IMG/VR virus record: IMGVR_UViG_3300034198_004213
Span: 1 to 27,528 of that record
DNA length: 27,528 nt
DNA from: a virus
Direction: 5' to 3' (one strand)
Under the pieces are notes generated by a model. It saw only the letters and a program-made list of their open reading frames with translations, made no database searches and was not told the DNA's origin. Of the stretch, positions 6,363-13,660 are shown piece after piece (the first letter of the stretch is position 1; each line of letters opens with the position of its first letter). The position numbers and the translations under genes are program-made.

Positions 6363-6981
6363 ATCATACACATCGAATGTATTAGAAATTTGTGATAACG
6401 GTGATGCAATCATTGAATTGCCACCTGAATTATGTAAAGAAATGGGTTGGGAAACAGGCACAGTTTTAAACATCGAAGAAAAAGATGGTGCTATTTACCT
6501 CAACGAAGTAAAACCTATGGAGAAAAATATGAGTTTAACAATTAAGAATCTTGAGGCCGCTTTTGCAGGTGAGTCTCAAGCACATACAAAATATCGATAC
6601 TTTGCCAAATTGGCACGTGCAGAAGGTTTCGAAGATGTTGCAAAACACTTTGAACATACTGCTGACCAAGAGTTACTTCATGCATGGGGGCACCTTGAAT
6701 TATTGATTGGTAAACCTGATACCAAAAAATGTCTTGAAATGGCAATCGCAGGTGAGACAGAAGAATATACAAATATGTACCCTACAATGAAAGCAGAAGC
6801 AATCGTTGAAGGTAACCAAGAAGCAGAACGTGAAGCAGCACATCAAATTGCTGAATCAGAATACCATGCACAAGAATTTAGAAAAGTTCTTGCCCAAGCA
6901 GAGAAACGTTTTGCTGCGTTAGCTAAAGTTGAGAAACGTCATGCAAGTGCTTATCAAAAAATGTTACAGGAGATTCAATAA
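6349..6981 (+). CDS. AbrB-like domain fused to rubrerythrin-like diiron domain
   Basis: The 210-aa frame starts at TTG 6349, supported by AGGAG 6 nt upstream. Residues about 8-55 (NVLEICDNGDAIIELPPELC, then EMGWETGTVLNIEEKDGAI) form a SpoVT/AbrB-type swapped-hairpin domain, as in antitoxin-type DNA binders. From about residue 61, MSLTIKNLEAAFAGESQAHT, KHFEHTADQELLHAWGHLEL, AIAGETEEY and QIAESEYHAQEF follow the four-helix ferritin-like rubrerythrin pattern with Glu and E-x-x-H metal-ligand candidates. Rubrerythrins reduce peroxide using a diiron site and electrons from rubredoxin. An internal ATG at 6529 has its own GGAG (6519-6522, spacing 6) and would yield a 150-aa stand-alone rubrerythrin. 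So one gene may give two proteins. The next ORF is a mini-rubredoxin. Confidence 0.85.
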   Translation: MNNYKSYTSNVLEICDNGDAIIELPPELCKEMGWETGTVLNIEEKDGAIYLNEVKPMEKNMSLTIKNLEAAFAGESQAHTKYRYFAKLARAEGFEDVAKHFEHTADQELLHAWGHLELLIGKPDTKKCLEMAIAGETEEYTNMYPTMKAEAIVEGNQEAEREAAHQIAESEYHAQEFRKVLAQAEKRFAALAKVEKRHASAYQKMLQEIQ

Positions 6982-7112
6982 TGGAACACGTATGCATAGT
7001 TTGTGGTCATGTACACGATGAAACAACAGAAGGTAAATGGGAAGATTTACCGAATACATTTGAATGTCCAGAATGTGGCGTAGGTAAAGAAGACTACGTT
7101 GCAATGGACTGA
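6981..7112 (+). CDS. Mini-rubredoxin (43 aa)
   Basis: The frame MEHVCIVCGHVHDETTEGK then FECPECGVGKEDYVAMD carries the two rubredoxin knuckles, C-x-x-C-G and C-P-x-C-G-V-G-K, that bind one iron. Usual rubredoxins are 50-54 aa; the loop between the knuckles is shortened here. Its ATG overlaps the rubrerythrin stop (TAATG), so the two are translated together: this is the electron-carrier half that classical rubrerythrins carry as a C-terminal domain, here split off. It may supply electrons to the diiron domain for peroxide removal in the infected cell. Confidence 0.85.
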   Translation: MEHVCIVCGHVHDETTEGKWEDLPNTFECPECGVGKEDYVAMD

Positions 7113-7124
7113 TATATACAATAT

Positions 7125-7198
7125 AGCGGATTAGTGAAACGGTATCACAAAGGACTCATAATCCTTAATTCCTAGTTCGAATCTGGGGTCCGCAACCA
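7125..7198 (+). tRNA. tRNA with CAU anticodon (Met, or Ile2 if lysidine-modified)
   Basis: A full cloverleaf folds: acceptor strand AGCGGAT with GTCCGCA, TA at 8-9, D-arm GTGA/TCAC with GG in the loop, anticodon stem AAGGA/TCCTT around loop CTCATAA (anticodon CAT at 7157-7159), a 4-nt variable loop, T-stem CCTAG/CTGGG with loop TTCGAAT, and encoded CCA at the 3' end. With conserved positions aligned, bases 1 and 72 are both A and cannot pair. The D-stem T11-A24 and the anticodon stem, which lacks three consecutive G-C pairs, argue against an initiator. Elongator Met and Ile(CAU) share this loop and cannot be separated here. Confidence 0.9.
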
Positions 7199-7207
7199 AG
7201 GATAATT

Positions 7208-7558
7208 ATGACAATGAATAGTGATGTGGTGCGTTTTATTGACGCCTGTGACCAATTGAAATTACCAGAGAATGCATCTTTGTATCGCAACCTCATGGTA
7301 GAAGAATACAATGAATTCATTGTAGCACTAAACAAAAAAGACGAAGTAGAACAACTAGATGCCTGCATGGACTTAATTTGGGTGACCCTCGGATTTTGTT
7401 ACATGAAAGGTTATGATGTAGACGGCGCATGGACAGAAGTTGCCCGAAGCAATCTTGCCAAGATTGATGCAACAACAGGCAAGGTTATCAAGCGTGCAGA
7501 CGGTAAAGTTCTCAAACCTGAGGGCTGGACACCGCCTGACCTAAGACCTTACGTTTAA
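7208..7558 (+). CDS. MazG-like / phosphoribosyl-ATP pyrophosphohydrolase-like protein
   Basis: The 116-aa protein shows the all-alpha NTP pyrophosphohydrolase pattern: NLMVEEYNEFIVAL (E-E-x-x-E), then QLDACMDLIWVTLGFCYMKG (D-x-x-x-D), then DGAWTEVARSNLAKID and a Lys/Gly tail GKVLKPEGWTPPDL common in phage members. These enzymes hydrolyse nucleoside triphosphates to monophosphates; the substrate cannot be told from sequence. AAGG ends 6 nt before ATG 7208, which supports that start over the in-frame ATG at 7214. It lies 9 nt after the tRNA. Confidence 0.85.
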   Translation: MTMNSDVVRFIDACDQLKLPENASLYRNLMVEEYNEFIVALNKKDEVEQLDACMDLIWVTLGFCYMKGYDVDGAWTEVARSNLAKIDATTGKVIKRADGKVLKPEGWTPPDLRPYV

Positions 7559-7567
7559 GGTAAAGAT

Positions 7568-7608
7568 GTAACATAGAGCTTGTTATCTAACATAAACTAT
7601 GTTACAAT
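7568..7608 (+). promoter_or_regulatory. Promoter with nested inverted repeats
   Basis: TTGTTA (7580-7585), a 17-bp spacer and TGTTACAAT (-10 at 7603-7608) form the best sigma70-type promoter in the window. It is overlaid by a perfect 9-bp inverted repeat, GTAACATAG (7568-7576) and CTATGTTAC (7597-7605), enclosing a second repeat TGTTA/TAACA (7581-7585 with 7588-7592). The arms cover both -35 and -10. Predicted start is about 7615. Confidence 0.65.
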
Positions 7609-7645
7609 GCACAATCAATGTTAATTAATGAGGTTAGATTTTAAT

Positions 7646-7876
7646 ATGAACACCAACAAACTCGCAAAACAAATCGCTATCGAAAACAATTTGCCACGGG
7701 CATATAAGTACGATTTGTTCCTGAGGAATTTCGACAATATGGTTGAAGTTGTGGGACTTGTGGATGACCCCACAAGTGATATGAGAAATTATGTAGGAAG
7801 GGAAATGATGTTCCCTAAAAAGTGGGTCACACTTGATGTGATGGATGCAAAAGCTAACTTTAAGATGCCAGCATAA
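7646..7876 (+). CDS. Hypothetical phage protein, 76 aa
   Basis: First gene downstream of the promoter at 7568-7608. The protein reads MNTNKLAKQIAIENNLPRAY, then YDLFLRNFDNMVEVVGLVDD and a C-terminal KKWVTLDVMDAKANFKMPA. No family is recognised; an N-terminal helix followed by strands seems likely. ATG 7646 gives the more protein-like start; ATG 7628 in the same frame (six residues longer) is possible, and GAGG at 7630-7633 is far (12 nt) from 7646 but useless for 7628. Its stop overlaps the next ATG (TAATG). Confidence 0.65.
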   Translation: MNTNKLAKQIAIENNLPRAYKYDLFLRNFDNMVEVVGLVDDPTSDMRNYVGREMMFPKKWVTLDVMDAKANFKMPA

Positions 7877-8046
7877 TGTATCGGGTTTCATACACAAATG
7901 ATAAAAATCCTGCTGTGTATATCAGAGAGTTTGAAACTTTCTCTGACGCAGCCTCATTTTCACTACAACAACATTTTATTATAGAGATTAAACATTATGA
8001 ATTTAAAACTAATAACTCTCAAGACGAATCATACAATTTTGGGTGA
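7876..8046 (+). CDS. Small overlapping ORF (56 aa), function unknown
   Basis: The ATG at 7876 overlaps the stop of the 76-aa gene (TAATG), the coupling seen at real junctions in this window. The product starts MYRVSYTNDKNPAVYIREFE, continues TFSDAASFSLQQHFIIEIKH and ends at TGA 8044-8046. Its last 50 bases overlap the start of the next gene in another frame. The regular strand-like and helix-like segments look like a small folded protein, and I recall similar 'MYRVSY' ORFs near gp43 in related phages. Without it, 120 bases would be empty, rare in this genome. Confidence 0.55.
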   Translation: MYRVSYTNDKNPAVYIREFETFSDAASFSLQQHFIIEIKHYEFKTNNSQDESYNFG

Positions 8047-8311
8047 TGTGACAGACCTGCCTGAAAATTCTTTCGTAAACATTACCAAACCAGTTCAGGT
8101 TATTTCCGTACCACCAAGTCAAACTAATCCGCAAGGTGGTATTGCATTCTCACCATTCGTAGAATACTCAGAAGAATTTAAATCTGGTGGTTACAATATT
8201 CAGCGTGCTGATATTCTATTCGTGTCTACTCCGGTACGTGAACTAGAAAATCAATACAGTCAAATTTTCGGTAGTGGTATTCAAATTGCCTCATCTATTC
8301 CAAATGTGTGA
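7997..8311 (+). CDS. Conserved phage protein upstream of gp43, 104 aa
   Basis: The protein reads MNLKLITLKTNHTILGDVTD, then VNITKPVQVISVPP, IAFSPFVEYSEEFK and FVSTPVRELENQYSQIFG. The first part is beta-rich with a pattern reminiscent of small Sm/SH3-like barrels (I infer this from strand spacing only). Similar proteins directly upstream of gp43 in aquatic T4-like phages are, as far as I know, uncharacterised. The gp43 promoter lies across its stop codon. GAG upstream of ATG 7997 gives a modest ribosome binding site. Confidence 0.75.
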   Translation: MNLKLITLKTNHTILGDVTDLPENSFVNITKPVQVISVPPSQTNPQGGIAFSPFVEYSEEFKSGGYNIQRADILFVSTPVRELENQYSQIFGSGIQIASSIPNV

Positions 8312-8317
8312 TATAAT
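8309..8317 (+). promoter_or_regulatory. Extended -10 promoter for gp43
   Basis: TGATATAAT is a perfect extended -10; the hexamer 17 bp upstream is not -35-like. Predicted start is about 8324, the A of the gp43 ATG. No Shine-Dalgarno is present before that ATG, so translation of a leaderless mRNA is implied. Confidence 0.55.
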
Positions 8318-8323
8318 CAATAA

Positions 8324-10852
8324 ATGAATTACTATACAAGTGTATTGACAGTTGGCAATAACATTCTGTATCGTGGAGTTAAAGAAGGTCGGCGAGTAAA
8401 ACTGAAAATCGGCTACTCGCCTACACTTTTTTTGGCAGCCAAGAAACAGAGTAAGTTTTCGAATCTTCAAGGCGAGCCACTCGAACCTATGAAGTTTGAA
8501 AACATGAGAGAAGCCCGTGACTTCATTAAAAACTATGAAGACGTTGGCAACTTTAAAATCTATGGTCAATCTCGTTTCGAATATGCCTTTATTGCTGAAC
8601 AGCATAAGGGTATGATTGATTGGGACAAAGACCAAATTTCTATTGGTGTAATCGATATCGAGGTCGGTTCAGAGAATGGTTTCCCTGACCCATATAAAGC
8701 ATATGAACCAATCACAGCTATCTGTTTGAAGTATGTGAGTGGTGAAACATATGTGTGGGGTTGTGGTGATTATGAAAACAAAGGCAATGAAATCTATATC
8801 AAGTGCCGTGATGAACATGACCTGATGACCAAGTTCTTGCAACAATGGCAAGAACAAACACCAGATATTATTACTGGTTGGAACATTAAGTTCTTTGATA
8901 TTCCATATCTGTGCAATCGTTTTGAGAAACTATCTGGTGAAGATGCCAAAGAGAAACTTTCGCCTTGGGGTATAATCTCTGAGCGTAAAGTTATGGCGAT
9001 GGGTAAAGAAAACGTTGCATATGAATTACTTGGTTGTGCCACACTAGACTATATTGAATTGTACAGATGGTATGCGCCGGGTGGTAAATCACAAGAATCA
9101 TATCGCCTTGACAATATCGCCAACGTTGAAATTGGTGATGCGAAGTTGACATATGATGAATATGATAACTTGCACGACCTATACAAACGTAATTACCAAC
9201 TCTTTATTGAATACAACATTAAAGACGTTGAGTTGATTTTGAAATTGGATGAGAAGTTGAAGTTGCTTGAATTGGCAATGACACTTGCATATGATACCAA
9301 AACCAACTATGAAGATATCTTTGCACAAACCCGCATGTGGGATTCAATGACTTATTCCTATTTGTTGGAACAAGGCATCGTTGTACCGCCACGTATTGTT
9401 CAAAGTAAAAACTCCGCATTTGAAGGTGCATATGTTAAAGATGTACAAGTTGGTATGCATAATTATGTTGCCAGTTTTGACTTGAATTCTTTGTACCCTC
9501 ATTTGATGATGCAGTACAATATCTCACCTGAGACATTGATACAACCCGAAGACTATACACCAGAGATGCGCCAGATTCTTTCGCAAGGTGTAACAGTCGA
9601 TAAGATGATTGATAAATTGATTGACTTATCACAATTAAAGAATGCAACGATTACACCAAATGGTCAATTCTTCCGTACAGACAAGATTGGTTTCTTGCCT
9701 AAGATGATGGAAGAAATGTATGAAGACCGTAAAAAGTTTAAGAACTTGATGATTAAGGCGAAGCAAGATTATGAAGTTGAAACTGATGATTCTAAAAAGT
9801 ATGAGATTGAAAAACGTATCGCTCGATATAACAATCTACAACTAGCAAAGAAAGTCGGTTTGAACTCTGCTTATGGTGCTCTTGGTTCACAATATTTCCG
9901 TTTCTATGACTTACGTATGGCTCTCGCAGTTACACTTGCAGGCCAATTGTCTATTCGTTGGATTGAAAAGAAACTTAATGCCTATATGAATGGCTTACTA
10001 AAAACGAATAAAGATTATGTTATCGCCTCAGACACAGATTCGATTTATCTCAAGATTGGTCCACTTGTTAACAAAGTGTATTCTGAAAAGACAGATGTTA
10101 ATCAGATTATCTCCTTCATGGACCGTGTCTGTGAGGATAAGATTCAACCTTACATTGACGAAAGTTATCAGGAACTTGCTACGTATGTCCATGCGTATTC
10201 CCAAAAAATGCAAATGAAACGTGAAGCCTTGGCAGATAAAGGTATCTGGACTGCCAAGAAACGTTACATCATGCATGTATACAACAACGAAGGCGTTCAA
10301 TACACCACACCCGATATTAAGGTGATGGGTCTTGAAATGGTCAAGTCATCTACTCCATCTATCATTCGTGGTAAGATGAAGGAATTGATTGCGTTGTGTT
10401 TACGTGGAAGTGAAGAAGATGTGCAAAAATTTATCTCCGATTTTAGAGAAGAATTCAAAGGTCTACCACCCGAAGAAATTAGTTTCCCACGTGGTCTGAA
10501 CAACTTGAAAGAGTATTCCGATTCTACAATGCTGTATAAGAAAGGCACACCTATTCACGTTAAAGGTGCGATTATCTACAATCACTTTTTGAAACAGATG
10601 GGTCTTGAAAAGAAGTACCCTCTAATTCAGGAAGGCGAGAAGTTGAAGTTTACATATCTCAAACAACCTAATCCGTTTAAAGATATGGTAATTTCATACC
10701 CTGGTCGTTTGCCTTCTGAATTTGGTATGCATCAATACGTTGATTATGACACACAGTTTTCAAAGGCATTCCTTGAACCTGTTGATGTTATCATTAAAAG
10801 TATTGGTTGGAATCATGAGAAGGTAAACTCGCTAGAGTCCTTCTTTGGTTGA
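8324..10852 (+). CDS. 43: Family B DNA polymerase (T4 gp43-like)
   Basis: The 842-aa replicative polymerase with proofreading (T4 gp43 is 898 aa) has all active-site motifs intact. Exo I is VIDIEV (D111, E113), Exo II NIKFFD (N187-D192), Exo III YNIKD (Y297, D301). Pol motif A is DLNSLYP (D386), motif B KKVGLNSAYG (K510, N514, Y517), motif C DTDS (D570, D572), with KKRYIMHV after it. It replicates the genome with gp45 and gp44/62, also encoded here. The start at 8324 gives the usual short N-terminus (MNYYTSVLTVGNNILYRG). It has no ribosome binding site and a promoter directly upstream. A hairpin and a late-type element follow its stop. Confidence 0.97.
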   Translation: MNYYTSVLTVGNNILYRGVKEGRRVKLKIGYSPTLFLAAKKQSKFSNLQGEPLEPMKFENMREARDFIKNYEDVGNFKIYGQSRFEYAFIAEQHKGMIDWDKDQISIGVIDIEVGSENGFPDPYKAYEPITAICLKYVSGETYVWGCGDYENKGNEIYIKCRDEHDLMTKFLQQWQEQTPDIITGWNIKFFDIPYLCNRFEKLSGEDAKEKLSPWGIISERKVMAMGKENVAYELLGCATLDYIELYRWYAPGGKSQESYRLDNIANVEIGDAKLTYDEYDNLHDLYKRNYQLFIEYNIKDVELILKLDEKLKLLELAMTLAYDTKTNYEDIFAQTRMWDSMTYSYLLEQGIVVPPRIVQSKNSAFEGAYVKDVQVGMHNYVASFDLNSLYPHLMMQYNISPETLIQPEDYTPEMRQILSQGVTVDKMIDKLIDLSQLKNATITPNGQFFRTDKIGFLPKMMEEMYEDRKKFKNLMIKAKQDYEVETDDSKKYEIEKRIARYNNLQLAKKVGLNSAYGALGSQYFRFYDLRMALAVTLAGQLSIRWIEKKLNAYMNGLLKTNKDYVIASDTDSIYLKIGPLVNKVYSEKTDVNQIISFMDRVCEDKIQPYIDESYQELATYVHAYSQKMQMKREALADKGIWTAKKRYIMHVYNNEGVQYTTPDIKVMGLEMVKSSTPSIIRGKMKELIALCLRGSEEDVQKFISDFREEFKGLPPEEISFPRGLNNLKEYSDSTMLYKKGTPIHVKGAIIYNHFLKQMGLEKKYPLIQEGEKLKFTYLKQPNPFKDMVISYPGRLPSEFGMHQYVDYDTQFSKAFLEPVDVIIKSIGWNHEKVNSLESFFG

Positions 10853-10853
10853 A

Positions 10854-10885
10854 CTAAATATAATAGTGGGGTAGTTCCCCACTTT
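10854..10885 (+). terminator. Post-gp43 hairpin (weak terminator) with CTAAATA element
   Basis: AGTGGGG (10865-10871) and CCCCACT (10877-10883) form a perfect 7-bp GC-rich stem with loop TAGTT, but only a short T run follows, so termination may be partial or the hairpin may be an mRNA end. CTAAATA (10854-10860) directly before it resembles a late-promoter variant. uvsX starts 34 nt further on, after AAAGGAAA. Confidence 0.5.
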
Positions 10886-10916
10886 AAAACAATCAACACA
10901 ACATAAAGGAAATAAA

Positions 10917-11969
10917 ATGAGTTTACTCGAAAAAATGAAAAAAGTTGGTTCTATTAAATCTGTAGAACTATTAAGTGAATCAACCTTCTTCAACAAGAAG
11001 GAAGCAGTACAAACCGAAGTGCCAATTATTAACATGGCATTATCCGGTGAAGTGGATGGTGGTTTAGTATCAGGTCTTACCTTTCTAGCCGGCCCATCAA
11101 AACATTTCAAATCTCTCCTCGGTTTAGTTATGGTAAAGTCCTACATGGACAAGTATAAAGATGCCATCTGTTTATTCTATGATTCAGAATTCGGTATCAC
11201 ACCAGACTATATTAAAACCAACGGCATCGACACAGAACGTGTACTACACATTCCAATTGAACACTTAGAACAGTTGAAGTTTGATATCTCTAAACGATTA
11301 GAGGCAATCGAACGTGGTGACAAAGTGATTATCTTTATTGATTCAGTTGGCAACTTGGCTTCAAAGAAAGAAGTTGAAGATGCACTTGATGAAAAATCAG
11401 TTGCAGATATGTCACGTGCTCGTGTTATGAAGTCTCTATGGCGTATCGTTACACCACACTTGACCACAAAAGATATTCCATGTATCGCAGTCAATCATAC
11501 TTACCAAACTATGGAAATGTTTAGTAAATCTGTTATGTCTGGTGGCACAGGCGGTATGTACTCCGCTAATCAAGTGTTTATCATTGGCAAAGCACAAGAA
11601 AAAGATGGCACAGACCTAGTTGGTTGGAACTTCACCATCAACATTGAGAAGTCACGTTTTGTCCGTGAGAAATCCAAGTTCCCATTTCTTGTTACATTCG
11701 AAGGCGGTATTCAGAAATATTCTGGTCTAATGGACATTGCACTTGAAGGTGGCTTTGTAACTAAACCATCAAATGGTTGGTTTTCAAAAGTTGACCGTGC
11801 AACAGGTGAAATCGGTGAGAAGAAACGCATGGCTGACACCTTGTGTGCTGAATTTTGGGATTCAATCCTTAAAGACCAAGAGTTCAAAGATTACGTTAAA
11901 TCTAAATTCACTATTGCTTATGGTAGTTTAATGGGAGAACAAAATGTTCAATCTGAACAAATTGCCTAA
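10917..11969 (+). CDS. uvsX: UvsX RecA-like recombinase
   Basis: The 350-aa protein (T4 UvsX is 391 aa) catalyses strand exchange for recombination-dependent replication and repair. The Walker A loop is the UvsX variant GPSKHFKS (residues 59-66); Walker B is KVIIFIDSVGNLAS; a conserved MSGGTGGMYSANQV segment matches the RecA-type DNA-binding/loop region. The N-terminus (MSLLEKMKKVGSIKSVELLS) is typical for phage UvsX. AAAGGAAA gives the ribosome binding site. Its 3' end overlaps the next ORF by 26 bases. The gene lies between gp43 and gp41, so replication and recombination genes form one block. Confidence 0.95.
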   Translation: MSLLEKMKKVGSIKSVELLSESTFFNKKEAVQTEVPIINMALSGEVDGGLVSGLTFLAGPSKHFKSLLGLVMVKSYMDKYKDAICLFYDSEFGITPDYIKTNGIDTERVLHIPIEHLEQLKFDISKRLEAIERGDKVIIFIDSVGNLASKKEVEDALDEKSVADMSRARVMKSLWRIVTPHLTTKDIPCIAVNHTYQTMEMFSKSVMSGGTGGMYSANQVFIIGKAQEKDGTDLVGWNFTINIEKSRFVREKSKFPFLVTFEGGIQKYSGLMDIALEGGFVTKPSNGWFSKVDRATGEIGEKKRMADTLCAEFWDSILKDQEFKDYVKSKFTIAYGSLMGEQNVQSEQIA

Positions 11970-12297
11970 AGAAGGCACACATTATGAGTTTATTGAAACA
12001 CCGGAAGTAACTAGTGTAAAACTCATCAAAGGTAAATATAAAGACATTGTTTATAATTACGGCACGGTAAAGGTTGTACCTGATGAATCTAAGCCTACTG
12101 TCCAATTTGATTACACAGTCACCAACTTTGGTAAACATGAGCCTGACCTATTGACGGCAGACAAAAAATTCACTAAAATGATGGGTGACATATTAATTAA
12201 TATTTTTGAAACCGAAATGAACGGTTTTGATTGGACAAAAAAGGAAGAAGATGAATCGTCTGGAATTATCGATACTGAAGAACCTGATTTACAATGA
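11944..12297 (+). CDS. Hypothetical protein between uvsX and gp41, 117 aa
   Basis: The protein begins MFNLNKLPKEGTHYEFIETP, has a beta-rich middle (VTSVKLIKGKYKDIVYNYG, TVQFDYTVTNFGKHEP) and an acidic tail (TKKEEDESSGIIDTEEPDLQ). No family is recognised; I recall an ORF of this type at the same place in other aquatic T4-like phages. It overlaps uvsX upstream, with GGGAG 7 nt before its ATG, and gp41 downstream by 47 bases, so all three are probably co-expressed. The acidic tail resembles those of proteins that contact ssDNA-binding or recombination partners, but that is speculation. Confidence 0.75.
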   Translation: MFNLNKLPKEGTHYEFIETPEVTSVKLIKGKYKDIVYNYGTVKVVPDESKPTVQFDYTVTNFGKHEPDLLTADKKFTKMMGDILINIFETEMNGFDWTKKEEDESSGIIDTEEPDLQ

Positions 12298-13660
12298 TGA
12301 TTATGCTCGAAAGGTTTTGCCTTTTCTTTCAGCCGATTATTTCAATGATGTAGTTGAGAAAAACATCTTCAAAGAGGTGAATGACTTTATCAACAAGTAT
12401 AAAGTTCTTCCCACCCATGAAGCATTGGTAATTAATTTTACTGAGAGTAAGAATCATACAGAAGACCAGGTTAAGTCCGCAATCAATACTCTTAAAGAGA
12501 TTGATGATGCTAAGAATCAACCTACTGAAACACAATGGTTGACTGAACAAACTGAAAAGTTCTGCCAAGATAAGGCACTCTATAATGCAATTATGGAATC
12601 TGTCTCCATCTTGGATGAGTCCAATAAAACACTCAAGAGCAAAGGTGAGATTCCAAAACTTCTTGCTGATGCACTTGGTGTGTCTTTTGACCAAAACATC
12701 GGTCACGATTACATGAACGATTCAGAATCTCGTTTTGAATTTTATCACAAAAAAGAATCTCGTATTCCTTTTGACCTAGAATTCTTTAACAAGATTACAA
12801 AAGGTGGATTACCTAAGAAAACATTGAACATTGCACTTGCTGGCACCGGTGTTGGCAAGTCCTTGTTTATGTGTCATTGTTCTGCCGCTGCGATTAGTCA
12901 AGGTCTGAATGTACTCTATATCTCCCTTGAAATGGCAGAAGAACGTATTGCTGAACGTATCGATGCTAATTTACTGAACGTGACGATGGATGATTTACAT
13001 TCTATCCCACGTGCAGACTATGACCGTAAATTCGGTGCATTGAAGAACAAGGCACAAGGTAAGTTAATCATTAAAGAATATCCAACCGCAAGTGCTGGGT
13101 CTATGCACTTTCGTTCTCTAATGAATGAATTGCATTTGAAGAAGAACTTTAAACCTGATATCGTATTCGTTGATTACCTAAACATCTGTTGTTCGTCACG
13201 TATCAAACAAGGTGGTTCTGTAAACTCATACACATACATCAAAGCAATTGCAGAAGAACTACGTGGTCTTGCTGTTGAGTTTGATGTACCAATCGTATCT
13301 GCAACACAAACAACTCGTTCTGGTTTCTCCAACTCTGACGTTGGTTTGGAAGATACTTCTGAATCATTTGGTCTACCTGCAACTGCCGACTTTATGTTTG
13401 CATTGATTAGTACTGAAGAACTAGAACAACTTGGTCAGATTATGGTCAAGCAATTGAAGAATCGTTATAACGACCCCAACTTCAACAAGAAGTTTGTTAT
13501 TGGTGTTGACCGTTCTAAGATGAGATTGTATGATGCAGAGAATTCGGCACAAACAGATTTATCCGATAGTGGTCAGGCAATACCTGATAAACCACTAAAC
13601 ACATTTGGAAACCGTGAGAATAAATTTCAAAAGAAAAGTTTTGGTGGATTAAAAGTATGA
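12251..13660 (+). CDS. 41: Replicative DNA helicase (T4 gp41-like, DnaB family)
   Basis: The 469-aa product matches T4 gp41 (475 aa), the 5'-3' hexameric helicase of the primosome. It starts MNRLELSILKNLIYNDDYAR, the usual N-terminal helical domain. The RecA-like domain has Walker A GTGVGKS (residues 198-204), Walker B DIVFVDYLNIC and a QTTRSG sensor segment. The start at 12251 is chosen because AAGGA lies 5 nt upstream; a longer in-frame ATG at 12227 lacks this. The C-terminal end (NKFQKKSFGGLKV) is basic and may bind the primase or gp59-like loader, neither of which is in this window. It overlaps the upstream ORF and ends in ATGA with the next gene. Confidence 0.95.
   Translation: MNRLELSILKNLIYNDDYARKVLPFLSADYFNDVVEKNIFKEVNDFINKYKVLPTHEALVINFTESKNHTEDQVKSAINTLKEIDDAKNQPTETQWLTEQTEKFCQDKALYNAIMESVSILDESNKTLKSKGEIPKLLADALGVSFDQNIGHDYMNDSESRFEFYHKKESRIPFDLEFFNKITKGGLPKKTLNIALAGTGVGKSLFMCHCSAAAISQGLNVLYISLEMAEERIAERIDANLLNVTMDDLHSIPRADYDRKFGALKNKAQGKLIIKEYPTASAGSMHFRSLMNELHLKKNFKPDIVFVDYLNICCSSRIKQGGSVNSYTYIKAIAEELRGLAVEFDVPIVSATQTTRSGFSNSDVGLEDTSESFGLPATADFMFALISTEELEQLGQIMVKQLKNRYNDPNFNKKFVIGVDRSKMRLYDAENSAQTDLSDSGQAIPDKPLNTFGNRENKFQKKSFGGLKV

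Noticed and set aside
7117-7122. TACAAT as a -10 for the tRNA
   Set aside because: RNA would start at about 7129, inside the tRNA, and there is no TG extension; the tRNA is more likely processed from a longer transcript.
12329-12706. 125-codon minus-strand ORF opposite gp41
   Set aside because: Shadow of the helicase N-terminal domain; no promoter or start signal, and no other gene in the window is on the minus strand.
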